Source: Syntrophaceae bacterium
Lineage (GTDB): Bacteria > Desulfobacterota > Syntrophia > Syntrophales > PHBD01
Length of the DNA stretch: 64,000 bases
Direction of reading: 5' to 3'
Assembly: GCA_013177825.1 (NCBI GenBank)
Contig: JABLXX010000007.1
Coordinates: 62,001-126,000 of the forward strand
Below are positions 36,444 to 47,997 of this stretch, in pieces (the first letter of the stretch is position 1; every line of letters begins with the position of its first letter). A model generated the notes under the pieces. That model did no database searches. It had not been told where the DNA came from and worked only from the letters and a program-made list of their open reading frames with translations. Made by a program: the position numbers and the translations under genes.

Positions 36444-37460
36444 TCATGTATCGGTAAACAGACGAACGAACTGATCGAAATGATCTTTATGGAAATGGTT
36501 CAACATTTCATCCTTCATCAACCGAAGGGCCTCAAAGGTTGTCATCCGGCGCTTGTAAGGCCGGAATGCAGTCAACGCCTCATATACGTCCGCGATGGAA
36601 CAGAGTCTTGCATAAAGGTGGATTTCATCGCCCCTGAGCTTCAGAGGATATCCTTTCCCGTCATCCCGCTCGTGGTGCTGAAGGACGATCTGCCTGCATT
36701 CATGGGTCAGCTGCCTGGTGTCCCGAAGAATCTGATACCCGTACGGCGGATGCCGGCGCATAACCGCCATCTCTTCTGCCGTAAGCCGCGCCGGCTTGTT
36801 GATGATGGTCGTATCGATGCGTACCTTTCCGATATCATGAAGGAAGAATCCGGCACCGAGTTCATGGAGGTTGTGTTCATCCGATCCCTTGAAGAGAACC
36901 TTGGAAAGAGCGATTCCCAGGAAGCCGACCGTCACCGAATGGGTGTACGTTTGATAGTCATGTGACGTAATCTGCAACAGGTGTCGGGTTGTCGAATCGT
37001 CGCGGATGATCAGGTCCACGACGTTACCGATGCTTTTTTTCGCTTCCTCGATATTGGAGGACGTTGGCTGCTCCAGAAGGTTTTTCATCATGAACATGGA
37101 CACCTTCTGAACGGCCCGGGCTTTTTCCGGGGAAGGCATTGTGCGATCGTGGATGACCTCTTCCATGTATTGCCGGATCTCCATCTGCTCCGGCGAGGGG
37201 TCCGCCGATTCCCCATAACCAGCGATGGTTTGGCCGGTTTTCTCCGGGGCATCGACCGCATCTCCGGCACCCTCTTTCCGGGGCTGGCCGCATTCGGAGT
37301 TAAAGATCACCGTCCTGATTCCATAATCCTTGATTTTTTCGATCTGTTTTTCCGTTTCGAGGCAGATTTTGCTGGAGAAAAAAGGATGCCTATACCATGG
37401 CCCGGGCAGAATGATCTTCATGCCAACTTTCAGATCTTCCGTGGAAACTGTCCTATGCAT
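36444..37460 (-). CDS. HD-GYP protein with DUF3391-like N-terminus
   Basis: This is a probable c-di-GMP phosphodiesterase of 338 residues. The N-terminal 90 residues look like the DUF3391 domain often placed before HD-GYP (STEDLKVGMKIILPG near the start). The HD-GYP catalytic motifs are intact: HDYQTYTHSVTVG, LHDIGK, MRRHPPYGYQIL and HHERDDGKGYP. It lies 117 bp upstream of the cyclase-like gene in the same direction, so the two may be co-transcribed. It is divergent from the hybrid kinase across an AT-rich 281-bp gap. Confidence 0.9.
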   Translation of the reverse strand: MHRTVSTEDLKVGMKIILPGPWYRHPFFSSKICLETEKQIEKIKDYGIRTVIFNSECGQPRKEGAGDAVDAPEKTGQTIAGYGESADPSPEQMEIRQYMEEVIHDRTMPSPEKARAVQKVSMFMMKNLLEQPTSSNIEEAKKSIGNVVDLIIRDDSTTRHLLQITSHDYQTYTHSVTVGFLGIALSKVLFKGSDEHNLHELGAGFFLHDIGKVRIDTTIINKPARLTAEEMAVMRRHPPYGYQILRDTRQLTHECRQIVLQHHERDDGKGYPLKLRGDEIHLYARLCSIADVYEALTAFRPYKRRMTTFEALRLMKDEMLNHFHKDHFDQFVRLFTDT

Positions 37461-37741
37461 GTCGATACCGTTTTGATCGCAGATCCCTGAATTCTGGTGT
37501 TCTATATATCATATCGAACGACCGCCTGAAATTCTTTAGACTGTCGGACATTTTTATATATTCGTATTCATTACCTTATTACAATTTTACCTCCCTCGCC
37601 TCCGCTCCCGCGGGCTCGGACGAACCGGTCGTGCCAAGCCTCCGAAAGCACATCATAAAATTCCATGTTGAAAAACGAAAATAAATCATATAGATTCGCG
37701 CATCAATGCTGCAGGAGACAACAAGTGAGCCTCAAGGACCG
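37461..37741. promoter_or_regulatory. AT-rich divergent control region
   Basis: This 281-bp gap separates the leftward HD-GYP/cyclase genes from the rightward kinase. It is AT-rich, with runs such as TATATATCATATCG and TTTTTATATATTCG. A leftward TTTCAG / 17 nt / TATATA pairing is possible, and a rightward TATAGA lies at about 37687. No promoter here is close to consensus. Confidence 0.4.
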
Positions 37742-40603
37742 ATGAGTGACGAACCCCTTTATAACAGCCGGATTACAAAAGGTTACATCGAATATCTGAA
37801 GGCGCACAATCCGGATGTAGATATCGAGTCGGTTCTCGATTCCGCGGGGATCACAGCGGGACAGATTGAAGACCGGGGGCATTGGTTTACCCAGGAGCAG
37901 GTGGACCGATTCCAGGAAACCCTCCTCGATATCCTGCAGGACCATGATCTCCCGCGGAAAGTCGGACGGTATACCGCACTGTCCGCAGCGGCGGGCGACG
38001 TCCAGCGGCTGGCTCTGGGATTCATGACCCCCGCACGTTCCTACCGCATGCTGGGCAGAATATTCAGCCAGGCATCAAAATCGTTCACCGTCTCGACCAG
38101 AGACCTCGACAAGAACCGGGTCGAGGTGATCGCGCGTCCTAACAAGGGCATCCGGGAAAAGCCTTACCAGTGCGCAAACAGGATGGGCACTCTGGAGGCG
38201 ATCGGCCAGTTGTTCACGGGAGAATATGCCTCGATCGACCACACATCCTGCATTCACCGGGGCGATCCTGTTTGCCGTTACATTGTCTCGTGGAAAAGAC
38301 CGCCCGCCATCTTCTGGAAGCAGGTCCGCAACTGGGCCATTCTGATCGGCTTCATTATCGTCGCAGCCCTGATCCCCGCAACAGAGCCACCGGGCTGGCT
38401 GAATCTGTCCCTCACTTTTGCCGCCGCCGTATCCATCCTGTCCCTGCTCGTCAAGCACCTGGAAAACAGGGAACTTCGGAATCGCCTGCAAAAACAGGGA
38501 GAGACCGCCGGCGATCTGATGGACCGGATCAACATGACATACAAGAGTCTGCTTCTGGTACAGAAGATCGGCGAAGGAACCTCTCAGACGCTCCAGACCA
38601 ACCAGTTCCTGCGAACAATCATGGAAAGCATGGAAGGGTTGCTTGATTTCGACCGGGGGCTCATCCTGCTCGCCGATGATAACAAGACCAAGCTCGTTTT
38701 TGCAGACGGTTACGGATACACTCCGGAGGAACAGCAGTTTTTTTTCATGGGACAATCGTTCTTTACCAACAGCCCCTCCTCCCGGGGACCTTTCGTGGTC
38801 TGTTTCCGGGAACAGAAACCGCTGCTCGTCAACGACATCGACTCGATCCGGAAAGATCTCTCTCCCAAAAGCATGGAATATGCACGGGAAATGGGCGTGC
38901 AATCGTTCATCTGTGTCCCCATCGCCTACGAGGGAGAGGTGGAGGGAATTCTTGCCGTAGACAACAAACGGACAAAGCGGAACCTGACCCAGAGCGACCT
39001 GAACCTCCTCCTGGGGATCGCCCCCTCCATCGCGTTCAGCGTCCGGCTCAGCCGGGTCTACCAATCCCTCAAGGAGAGCGAGGAACGATTCCGCAACCTC
39101 AGTGAAAACTCACCGGATATCATCTTCACCCTCGATTCGGACGGGCGGATCAACTATGTTAACCCCGCCTGGGAAAAGATCCTCGGTCATCGGGCGGAGG
39201 AGGTGCTGGGAAGATTTTTTCTGGACTTTGTGAGCGATGCGGATCACCGGCTTTACATCGAACAGTTCAAGAGAATCCGGGACGGACTGTACATCATGCG
39301 GGATGCCACGGGCAAAATCCTGGACCGCTCCGGAAGGGGGCGCCTGTTCATTGCCAACGTCGCACCGGATTTCAACTCCGAAGGAAACGTAAAGGGAATC
39401 GTCGGATCCCTGAAGGACATTACGGAACAGCGCCGCCTGGAAGAGCAGCTCAATCACGCGTCGAAAATGGAAGCCATCGGCACGCTGACCGGCGGAATCG
39501 CCCACGATTTCAACAATATCATCCATGCCATGAGCGGCTACAACCAGATCCTCATGCGGAACCACGGAATCTCTGGAGACTGGAAACACCTGGAAAGCAT
39601 TCACGAATTGACAGAGCGGGCGGCAGACCTGATTCGGCAGCTCCTGTTCTTCAGCCGCCGGGTGGAAAGCCGGCCGGAACGGATCGACCTGAACGGAGAA
39701 ATTCATTCCCTTTGCGAATTGCTTTACCGAACCATACCGAAGATGATCGCCGTCGAGTTCGTGCCTTCCGAGCGCCCCTGTACCGTTCATGCGGATCCCG
39801 TCCAGATTTCACAGGTCATCATGAACCTTATCGTCAATGCACGGGACGCCATGCCGGAGGGCGGAACAATCAAAATCCGTACGGATGTAGTCCGTCTGGA
39901 GGATCCTCACGAAGCGGATATGAAATTCCTGAAACCCGGCATGTATGTATGGATGAGCATTCAGGACAGCGGTTTTGGCATGGACCAGACGACGCTGGAC
40001 CACATTTTTGAGCCCTTTTTCACCACGAAAGAAGCGGGCAAGGGAACGGGACTCGGCCTGTCCGTCGTGTACGGCATCGTAAAGCATCACGAAGGTTCGA
40101 TCCTTTGCAGCAGTGAGCCCGGGAAGGGATCCACCTTCCAGGTTTATCTTCCCTACTGTACAGAGGCGGCGGAGTACAAACAACGGGAAGAATCCGGGAC
40201 CTCGGTCATTGCCGGAACCGGAACGACGCTCCTGTTCGTCGACGACGATCAGAACCTTCGCGAAATCGGTCAGGACATGCTTCAATACTACGGATATGAT
40301 GTGCTGACAGCCGACAGCGGGGAAAAAGCGCTCGACATCTTCCGGGATCACAGCGACCGGATCGGCCTGGTCGTCCTGGATCTGATCATGCCCGGAATGG
40401 GAGGGGCCAAATGCATGATCGAACTACTGAATCTCAAACCGGATGCGAAGATCGTCATTTCCAGCGGCTGCCTTCCCGATGCCGCCCTGGCGTCGACCAT
40501 TGAGAAGGGAGCCGCCGGATATGTCGAAAAGCCGTACAGCTTTGACAGACTGAATCGGGAAATCGAGCGAATCCTCCACCCCCACGAAACCGTATCATCC
40601 TGA
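37742..40603 (+). CDS. hybrid histidine kinase with V4R-like N-terminus, GAF, PAS and receiver
   Basis: This 953-residue membrane-anchored hybrid sensor kinase has several domains in order. A ligand-binding-like region spans about 1-185 and ends in CIHRGDPVCRYIVSW, like the Cys motif of V4R (4-vinyl reductase) domains. Two transmembrane helices (about 198-238), a GAF (about 280-440) and a PAS (about 450-570) follow. The HisKA has GGIAHDFNN with the phospho-His near 588, and the HATPase has GKGTGLGLSVVYG. The C-terminal receiver has DDD, LVVLDLIMPGMGG, and K in EKPY. The ATG at 37742 has AAGGA 5 bases upstream; an ATG 12 codons earlier lacks a good RBS. Its output partner is not evident. Confidence 0.88.
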   Translation: MSDEPLYNSRITKGYIEYLKAHNPDVDIESVLDSAGITAGQIEDRGHWFTQEQVDRFQETLLDILQDHDLPRKVGRYTALSAAAGDVQRLALGFMTPARSYRMLGRIFSQASKSFTVSTRDLDKNRVEVIARPNKGIREKPYQCANRMGTLEAIGQLFTGEYASIDHTSCIHRGDPVCRYIVSWKRPPAIFWKQVRNWAILIGFIIVAALIPATEPPGWLNLSLTFAAAVSILSLLVKHLENRELRNRLQKQGETAGDLMDRINMTYKSLLLVQKIGEGTSQTLQTNQFLRTIMESMEGLLDFDRGLILLADDNKTKLVFADGYGYTPEEQQFFFMGQSFFTNSPSSRGPFVVCFREQKPLLVNDIDSIRKDLSPKSMEYAREMGVQSFICVPIAYEGEVEGILAVDNKRTKRNLTQSDLNLLLGIAPSIAFSVRLSRVYQSLKESEERFRNLSENSPDIIFTLDSDGRINYVNPAWEKILGHRAEEVLGRFFLDFVSDADHRLYIEQFKRIRDGLYIMRDATGKILDRSGRGRLFIANVAPDFNSEGNVKGIVGSLKDITEQRRLEEQLNHASKMEAIGTLTGGIAHDFNNIIHAMSGYNQILMRNHGISGDWKHLESIHELTERAADLIRQLLFFSRRVESRPERIDLNGEIHSLCELLYRTIPKMIAVEFVPSERPCTVHADPVQISQVIMNLIVNARDAMPEGGTIKIRTDVVRLEDPHEADMKFLKPGMYVWMSIQDSGFGMDQTTLDHIFEPFFTTKEAGKGTGLGLSVVYGIVKHHEGSILCSSEPGKGSTFQVYLPYCTEAAEYKQREESGTSVIAGTGTTLLFVDDDQNLREIGQDMLQYYGYDVLTADSGEKALDIFRDHSDRIGLVVLDLIMPGMGGAKCMIELLNLKPDAKIVISSGCLPDAALASTIEKGAAGYVEKPYSFDRLNREIERILHPHETVSS

Positions 40604-40909
40604 CATCTGTCCCCGGCCGGCCGCACCCGATACCGGAAGAAGAAGGACCGCCTCGTTGCGTTGCTTCACACCGGTTTCACGTTTCTCCTTCCAGACATTC
40701 AACCGTCCGTCTCCCGCGAGACGGGGCGCACTCCGCTTCCACACAATCCTTGCCGGAAAGGGCCCCCATCACCAAGTTGACGTGTAGTATCGGTGCCTCC
40801 CTGGCGAAGAGGTACTGTAATTGAGACTCTGCCCGCAATATCGATAAAAAAGGCGCCCCGGAATCCGGGGCGCCTTGCCGAATCTGCTCAGGATTCTCTT
40901 AAACCCTCA
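40604..40909. other. intergenic region between convergent kinase and hppA genes
   Basis: A 306-bp gap between two convergent genes. It contains a small hairpin CCGTCTC / GAGACGG (40707-40724) without a T-run, and the hppA terminator at 40846-40875. No gene is supported here. Confidence 0.5.
40846..40875 (-). terminator. terminator of hppA
   Basis: Read on the minus strand, a perfect GC-rich stem (GGCGCCCCGG / CCGGGGCGCC, plus 40852-40875) is followed by six Ts (plus 40846-40851), 35 bp after the hppA stop. Confidence 0.88.
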
Positions 40910-43359
<2,450 letters not shown>

Positions 43360-43360
<1 letters not shown>

Positions 43361-43953
43361 TAAACCTCCTCTTCCTCAAAATTTTTCTTGGCTCTGCCAT
43401 TGTACCTGTTCATAGCCGCCGGAAGTCCGGACGTCACGAGCAAGCCAATGGCTTCCGCCGCTTCAGTAATGACCTCGGACAATCTCTCCGCCTCCTCCCG
43501 GGGGAGAATCTGGAGAACATAGTCTTCCACCATTCCTTTATGGGGTGGCTTGCCAATCCCCATGCGAACACGGATAAAATCGTCCTCCCCAAGGGATTGT
43601 ATGACGGAGATCAAACCTTTGTGCCCGCCGGAACCTCCCCCTTTTTTCAGGCGGAGGGTTCCGAAGGGCAGGTCAAGATCGTCATGGACGACGATGAGGT
43701 TTTCCAGGTCGATTTTAAAAAAGTCAAAGAGCCTGCGGACAGACATTCCGCTGAGGTTCATATACGTCTGGGGCTTGGCGAGAAGGGCGGGCGACGGACC
43801 GATGAATCCCTTTCCGTAAATCGCCTCGAACCGTTTCTGGGAGAGGGTTATCTCCTCGCTGTCGGCCAGCCCATCGATCACCAGAAATCCCATGTTGTGC
43901 CGGCTGAACCGGTATCTCTCCCCCGGGTTGCCCAGCCCCACGATGAGCTTCAT
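43360..43953 (-). CDS. pth: peptidyl-tRNA hydrolase
   Basis: Pth cleaves peptidyl-tRNA released from stalled ribosomes. The 197-residue protein shows the family opening MKLIVGLGNPGERYRFSRHN with the conserved Asn and His (H19-N20), KPQTYMNLSG, HDDLDLPFG and GGSGGHKGL. The C-terminal ~20 residues are Lys/Glu-rich. It follows rplY by 15 bp in the same direction, the common prs-rplY-pth arrangement. Confidence 0.96.
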
Positions 43954-43968
43954 CGGATTCCCCGATCC

Positions 43969-44613
43969 TTACTCCTCGCGCGCCTTCTGCTTCAGGACTT
44001 CCGGTTCTTTCGTACCTTCTTCGCCGGCCTCCGTCTCGGCCGCTGCGGCGACTCTCGGGGCCATAACGGTTACAATGGCCGTATCCTCGCCGTCGACCAG
44101 CACGAGCCCTTCCGGGACCTTGAGGTCAGCAATCTTCAGGGAGTCACCGATCTTGAGACCGGTCACGTCCACCTCGATGAACTGAGGAAGCAAACCGGGC
44201 AAGCAACTGACGCGCACCTCTCTTTTGAGATGGAGCATCTCACCGCCATCCTGAATGCCGACTGGCGTTCCCGTGAAGTGAAGAGAAACGTCAAAGGTCA
44301 TCTTGTGGTCCATGCTGACTTCACAGAAATCGGCGTGGAATAGCTTCCGGCTGGATGGATCGATCTGAAGATCCTTGATCAGGGACAGTTTTTCCGCTTT
44401 ATTCCCCGCTTCATGGATGACCAGCTTCACGAAGATATTCTCTTCCGCGGTCTTCAAAAGTTTCAGCAGATCGCGGGAATTGACGGAGATAGGCACGGAG
44501 TCGGCCCCGCCGCCGTAAAATACGGCCGGAATCTTCCCCTGGCTGCGCAGACGCCGGGCCGGCCCCTTTCCCGATCCTGTCCGGGCCTCGGCCCTCAACT
44601 CCATGACTTCCAT
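43969..44613 (-). CDS. rplY: 50S ribosomal protein L25 (Ctc type)
   Basis: L25 binds 5S rRNA. The 214-residue protein is the long Ctc form, with an N-terminal 5S-binding domain (GSGKGPARRLRSQGKIPAVFYG) and a C-terminal beta-rich Ctc domain (GEMLHLKREVRVSCLP). The tail after residue 185 is Ala/Glu-rich. The start has AGGAGG 5 bases upstream. It is 12 bp after prs. Confidence 0.95.
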   Translation of the reverse strand: MEVMELRAEARTGSGKGPARRLRSQGKIPAVFYGGGADSVPISVNSRDLLKLLKTAEENIFVKLVIHEAGNKAEKLSLIKDLQIDPSSRKLFHADFCEVSMDHKMTFDVSLHFTGTPVGIQDGGEMLHLKREVRVSCLPGLLPQFIEVDVTGLKIGDSLKIADLKVPEGLVLVDGEDTAIVTVMAPRVAAAAETEAGEEGTKEPEVLKQKAREE

Positions 44614-44625
44614 GACTTCCTCCTG

Positions 44626-45567
44626 CTATATGAATAGTGAACTGATGGAATCGTTATAGTAAATCCGCCGCACCGCTTCGCTTAACAGCCTGGCCACGGA
44701 AAGCACCTGGACCCGGCTGCATCCCCTCGCCCGTTCATGAAGCGGGATCGTGTCGGTGACGACCACTTCCTTGAGCGACGAGCTTTCGATTCGCTCGATG
44801 GCCGGACCCGAAAGAACGGGATGGGTGCAGCAAACCGCCACTTCGAGGGCACCGGCATCCTTCAGGGCGTTGCAGCCCTGGACAACCGTTCCTGCCGTAT
44901 CGATCATATCATCCAGGATGATGACGCGTTTTCCTTCAACGTTTCCGATGATGTTCATTACCTGCGCTTCATTGGGACCGTCCCGCCGCTTGTCGATGAT
45001 GGCCAGGCTCGCCCCGAGGCGCTTGGCAAAAGCCCTCGCCCTTTCGACGCCCCCCGTGTCAGGCGAAACAACAACGGTGTTATCCGTATAGCGCTCTTTG
45101 AAATAATCGAGAAGAATGGGGGTGGCGAAGAGGTTGTCGACGGGGATATTGAAGAAACCCTGGATCTGGCCGGCGTGAAGGTCCATGGAAAGGACACGGC
45201 TGGCGCCGGCCGTCGTAATGAGATCGGCCAGCAGTTTTGCCGATATGGGGGCTCTGGGAGCCACCTTCCGGTCCTGTCTGGCATATCCGTAATACGGGAT
45301 GACTGCTGTGATCCGGTCCGCCGAGGCCCGCTTCATGGCATCGATCATGATCAGCAGTTCCATGCAGGTTAGATTTACCGGCGGACAGGTAGACTGGATG
45401 ATAAAAACATCCATTCCACGGACATTTTCATCAATTTCCACCCGCGTCTCACCATCGCTGAATGTGGAGACATGGGCCTTGCCGAGGGGAACTCCCAAAT
45501 GATTGCAGATTTTTTGGGAAAGCTCCGGATTGGCATTCCCGGAGAAAACCCTGATTCTTTCCAGCAT
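44626..45567 (-). CDS. prs: ribose-phosphate pyrophosphokinase
   Basis: Prs makes PRPP from ribose 5-phosphate and ATP, for nucleotide, His and Trp synthesis. The 313-residue protein has [16 protein letters not shown], the flexible-loop [20 protein letters not shown] and the PRPP-binding [13 protein letters not shown]. It lies 57 bp downstream of the tRNA-Gln gene in the same direction. Confidence 0.96.
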   Translation of the reverse strand: MLERIRVFSGNANPELSQKICNHLGVPLGKAHVSTFSDGETRVEIDENVRGMDVFIIQSTCPPVNLTCMELLIMIDAMKRASADRITAVIPYYGYARQDRKVAPRAPISAKLLADLITTAGASRVLSMDLHAGQIQGFFNIPVDNLFATPILLDYFKERYTDNTVVVSPDTGGVERARAFAKRLGASLAIIDKRRDGPNEAQVMNIIGNVEGKRVIILDDMIDTAGTVVQGCNALKDAGALEVAVCCTHPVLSGPAIERIESSSLKEVVVTDTIPLHERARGCSRVQVLSVARLLSEAVRRIYYNDSISSLFI

Positions 45568-45623
45568 GATAGACTCTCAATCGGCGGGGAATCGCTCCCC
45601 GATGGGTTAACCGGTTATGAACA

Positions 45624-45698
45624 TGGCTGGGGCGGGAGGATTCGAACCTCCGTATGCAAGATCCAAATTCTTGTGTCTTACCGCTTGACGACGCCCCA
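45624..45698 (-). tRNA. tRNA-Gln (UUG anticodon)
   Basis: On the minus strand the 75-nt sequence runs from TGGGGCG (plus 45698-45692) to an encoded CCA (plus 45626-45624). The acceptor stem TGGGGCG/CGCCCCA pairs perfectly with discriminator G. The anticodon stem is CAAGA/TCTTG with loop ATTTGGA, giving TTG for Gln. The T-arm has GTTCGAATC in the GGAGG/CCTCC context. It lies between ispE and prs. Confidence 0.96.
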
Positions 45699-45775
45699 GT
45701 ATACCATCCAGACCTTCATGCATGTCCGGACCCGGGATCTGTCGAACCGGCGGACGACAACAAGGCAACAGGAAG

Positions 45776-46612
45776 TCACAGTGAACAGGCCGTGTACACG
45801 TCCCATTTCCCGGATCCCGTCAGGGCCGCCGCGGCTCTCCGGGCATCTTCTCCCTTTTCGAAAATGCCGAAGACGGTGGGACCGCTGCCGGACATCAGGG
45901 CACCCAAAGCGCCTCTTCGAAGCAGGAGATTCTTAAGTTCCCGAAGCTCCGGATGACGCTTCAGGGTCACACTCTCCAGATCGTTCCAAAGACCCTGCGC
46001 CACGTCACAGATCGTATAAAATCGCGGGATGCTATAATGGATAGGGTTGTTTGTCAATCTCAAATTCAGTCCCTGATAGACCGGTCCGGTGGGTACTTCG
46101 AGGGGAGGATGAAGGAGAACCAGGTCAAAGGGAGGAAGGGGATCCGCCGGCTCGAGCCGTTCGCCGATTCCAAAGGCCCAGGCACGGTTTCCTGACAGGA
46201 AGAAAGGAACATCCGCCCCCAGGGAAGCCGCCTGGCGGCTCAATTCATCTGCCGGGAGAGGATATCCATAAAGCTCATTCAGGACGGACAGGGTGACGGC
46301 GGCGTTGGAACTGCCGCCGCCCAATCCGGCGGCCATGGGAATCCGTTTGTGAAGCTCGATCTCCACCCCCCCGGAGATGCCGGATCGGGAATAAAAGGCC
46401 CGGGCGGCCCGGTAGACCAGGTTCCGCTCATCCTCCGGCAGGTCGCTCCCGGGACAGCGGAGTTTGATGCCCTGTGGCTTCTGCTGGAAGATCAGTTCAT
46501 CATGGAGACTGATGGCCTGCATCAGGGAGGCAATCTCATGATAACCATCCCCTCTTTTTCCCAGGACCCGGAGAACGAGATTCACCTTGGCCGGAGACAG
46601 TCTCCGGATCAT
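45776..46612 (-). CDS. ispE: 4-diphosphocytidyl-2-C-methyl-D-erythritol kinase
   Basis: IspE is the fourth-step kinase of the MEP isoprenoid pathway. It is a GHMP kinase of 278 residues. The opening MIRRLSPAKVNLVLRVLGKR and the phosphate loop PMAAGLGGGSSNAAVTL near residue 95 are diagnostic, with the C-terminal LMSGSGPTVFGIF. The start overlaps the stop of the DUF1844 gene (ATGA). Confidence 0.95.
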   Translation of the reverse strand: MIRRLSPAKVNLVLRVLGKRGDGYHEIASLMQAISLHDELIFQQKPQGIKLRCPGSDLPEDERNLVYRAARAFYSRSGISGGVEIELHKRIPMAAGLGGGSSNAAVTLSVLNELYGYPLPADELSRQAASLGADVPFFLSGNRAWAFGIGERLEPADPLPPFDLVLLHPPLEVPTGPVYQGLNLRLTNNPIHYSIPRFYTICDVAQGLWNDLESVTLKRHPELRELKNLLLRRGALGALMSGSGPTVFGIFEKGEDARRAAAALTGSGKWDVYTACSL

Positions 46613-47070
46613 CGGCTGCCGCTCTCTTTCACATACCGCATCCGCAGTTCAAACAGCGCGCTGTCCAGAAGGGCCTTTTCTCCCTCATCCAGGTTGCCCT
46701 CCGTTTTCCGCTGCAGCATCCCCAGGATGTCGATGGACTGCTTGGCCGCCGGCAGGTTCCGCTCCGTGCGGTTGGTCACGGGGTCGGGAATGTCACCGAA
46801 ATGATAGAGAACCGACGTGCTCAGGGAAACGACGAAGCCGGCAAACGAGACTTCCGGGTACGAGGCCTCCCCCCCTTGGGAATCGGCCGCAGTGGGCTCT
46901 TCGCGGGGAGTTTCCTGCCGGGGAGGAGACTCGTCACCGGCGGCCGCCCGTTCATCCGAGGAGGCGGGAGCAGCCTCCGGAGGGGCCGTCTCTTCTTTCG
47001 GCGCTCCCGATTCGTCGAAAAGGCGCCGATCCCGGACCACAAAACCTTTTCCTTCCTTTTCTTCCGTCAT
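46609..47070 (-). CDS. DUF1844 domain protein
   Basis: This 153-residue protein has a disordered, Pro/Glu/Ala-rich first half. The C-terminal DUF1844 segment (about 70-150: VSFAGFVVSLSTSVLYHFGD, IDILGMLQRKTEGNLDEGEK) has no known function. The gene is frequently encoded just before ispE in deltaproteobacteria, and here their coding regions overlap by 4 bases. A large hairpin (47093-47138) lies between it and htpX. Confidence 0.85.
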   Translation of the reverse strand: MTEEKEGKGFVVRDRRLFDESGAPKEETAPPEAAPASSDERAAAGDESPPRQETPREEPTAADSQGGEASYPEVSFAGFVVSLSTSVLYHFGDIPDPVTNRTERNLPAAKQSIDILGMLQRKTEGNLDEGEKALLDSALFELRMRYVKESGSR

Positions 47071-47092
47071 GGCGAATGCCTCCGATAGGAAA

Positions 47093-47138
47093 GGACTTCC
47101 GGCGAGGCCCGGTAAAATATCCGCCCCGCCGGAAGTCC
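47093..47138 (-). terminator. hairpin terminator after htpX
   Basis: An inverted repeat GGACTTCCGGC (47093-47103) / GCCGGAAGTCC (47128-47138), 11 perfect pairs, is followed on the minus strand by TTTCC. The loop is 24 nt. It probably ends the clpB-htpX transcript, though the T-run is short. Confidence 0.6.
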
Positions 47139-47148
47139 TCTACCGAAT

Positions 47149-47997
47149 TCAGGAAATCCTCATGCTGCGGAGCCTGGCAATCCGCTCTTCAATCGGCGGA
47201 TGGGTGCTGAACAGGCTCATGAGGGACCGCCCCGTCAGGGGGTTGACAATGAACATGTGGGCCGTTGACGGATTGGCGTCCATCGGAACGGCCTGGGATG
47301 CCCGGGAGAGCTTCTCGAGGGCTCCCGCAAGTCCGTACGGTTTACCGGACACCTTGGCTCCTCCTTCATCCGCCAGGTACTCCCGGGATCGGGAGATGGC
47401 CATCTGGATGATCGTCGCGGCGATGGGGGCCAGGATGGCCATCGCGATCAGGCCGAGAATACCCCCTCCCCCTTCGTCGTCGTCCCGGCTGGCGCCGCCG
47501 AATATGGCCGCCCACTGGGCCATGTTGGCCAGCATGACAATGGCCCCTGCCAGTGTCGCGGCGATGGAACCGACGAGAATGTCCTTGTTTTTGATATGGG
47601 TCAGCTCGTGGGCGATGACCCCTTCCAACTCATCCCTGTTCAGAATCCGGAGGATCCCTTCCGTCACGGCCACTACGGCATGCTGCTCGTTGCGGCCCGT
47701 GGCGAACGCGTTGGGCGTATCCCCCGGGATGATGTAGACCCGCGGCATGGGAAGGGACGCTTTCAGGGCCAGGTTCTTCACCATGTGATAGAGCTCCGGG
47801 GCCTGGGCTTCCGTAACCTCCTGAGCACGGTACATTCTCAGGACGATCTTGTCGGAGAACCAGTAGCTTCCGAAGTTCATGACCATCGCAAAGACGAAGG
47901 CCAGGACAACCCCGCCCCGCCCTCCGAAATATCCCCCGATGAGCATCAGGAGTCCCGTCAGCGCCCCCAGCAGGAGGGCTGTTCGGAACGAGTTCAT
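47149..47997 (-). CDS. htpX: HtpX membrane metalloprotease
   Basis: HtpX is an inner-membrane M48 zinc protease induced by envelope or heat stress. The 282-residue protein has N-terminal hydrophobic helices ([19 protein letters not shown]), the active site HELTH with THIKNKD near residue 140 and a second metal region [11 protein letters not shown]. The ATG at 47997 has AGGAGG upstream and overlaps the clpB stop (ATGA), so protease and chaperone are coupled. Confidence 0.95.
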   Translation of the reverse strand: MNSFRTALLLGALTGLLMLIGGYFGGRGGVVLAFVFAMVMNFGSYWFSDKIVLRMYRAQEVTEAQAPELYHMVKNLALKASLPMPRVYIIPGDTPNAFATGRNEQHAVVAVTEGILRILNRDELEGVIAHELTHIKNKDILVGSIAATLAGAIVMLANMAQWAAIFGGASRDDDEGGGGILGLIAMAILAPIAATIIQMAISRSREYLADEGGAKVSGKPYGLAGALEKLSRASQAVPMDANPSTAHMFIVNPLTGRSLMSLFSTHPPIEERIARLRSMRIS

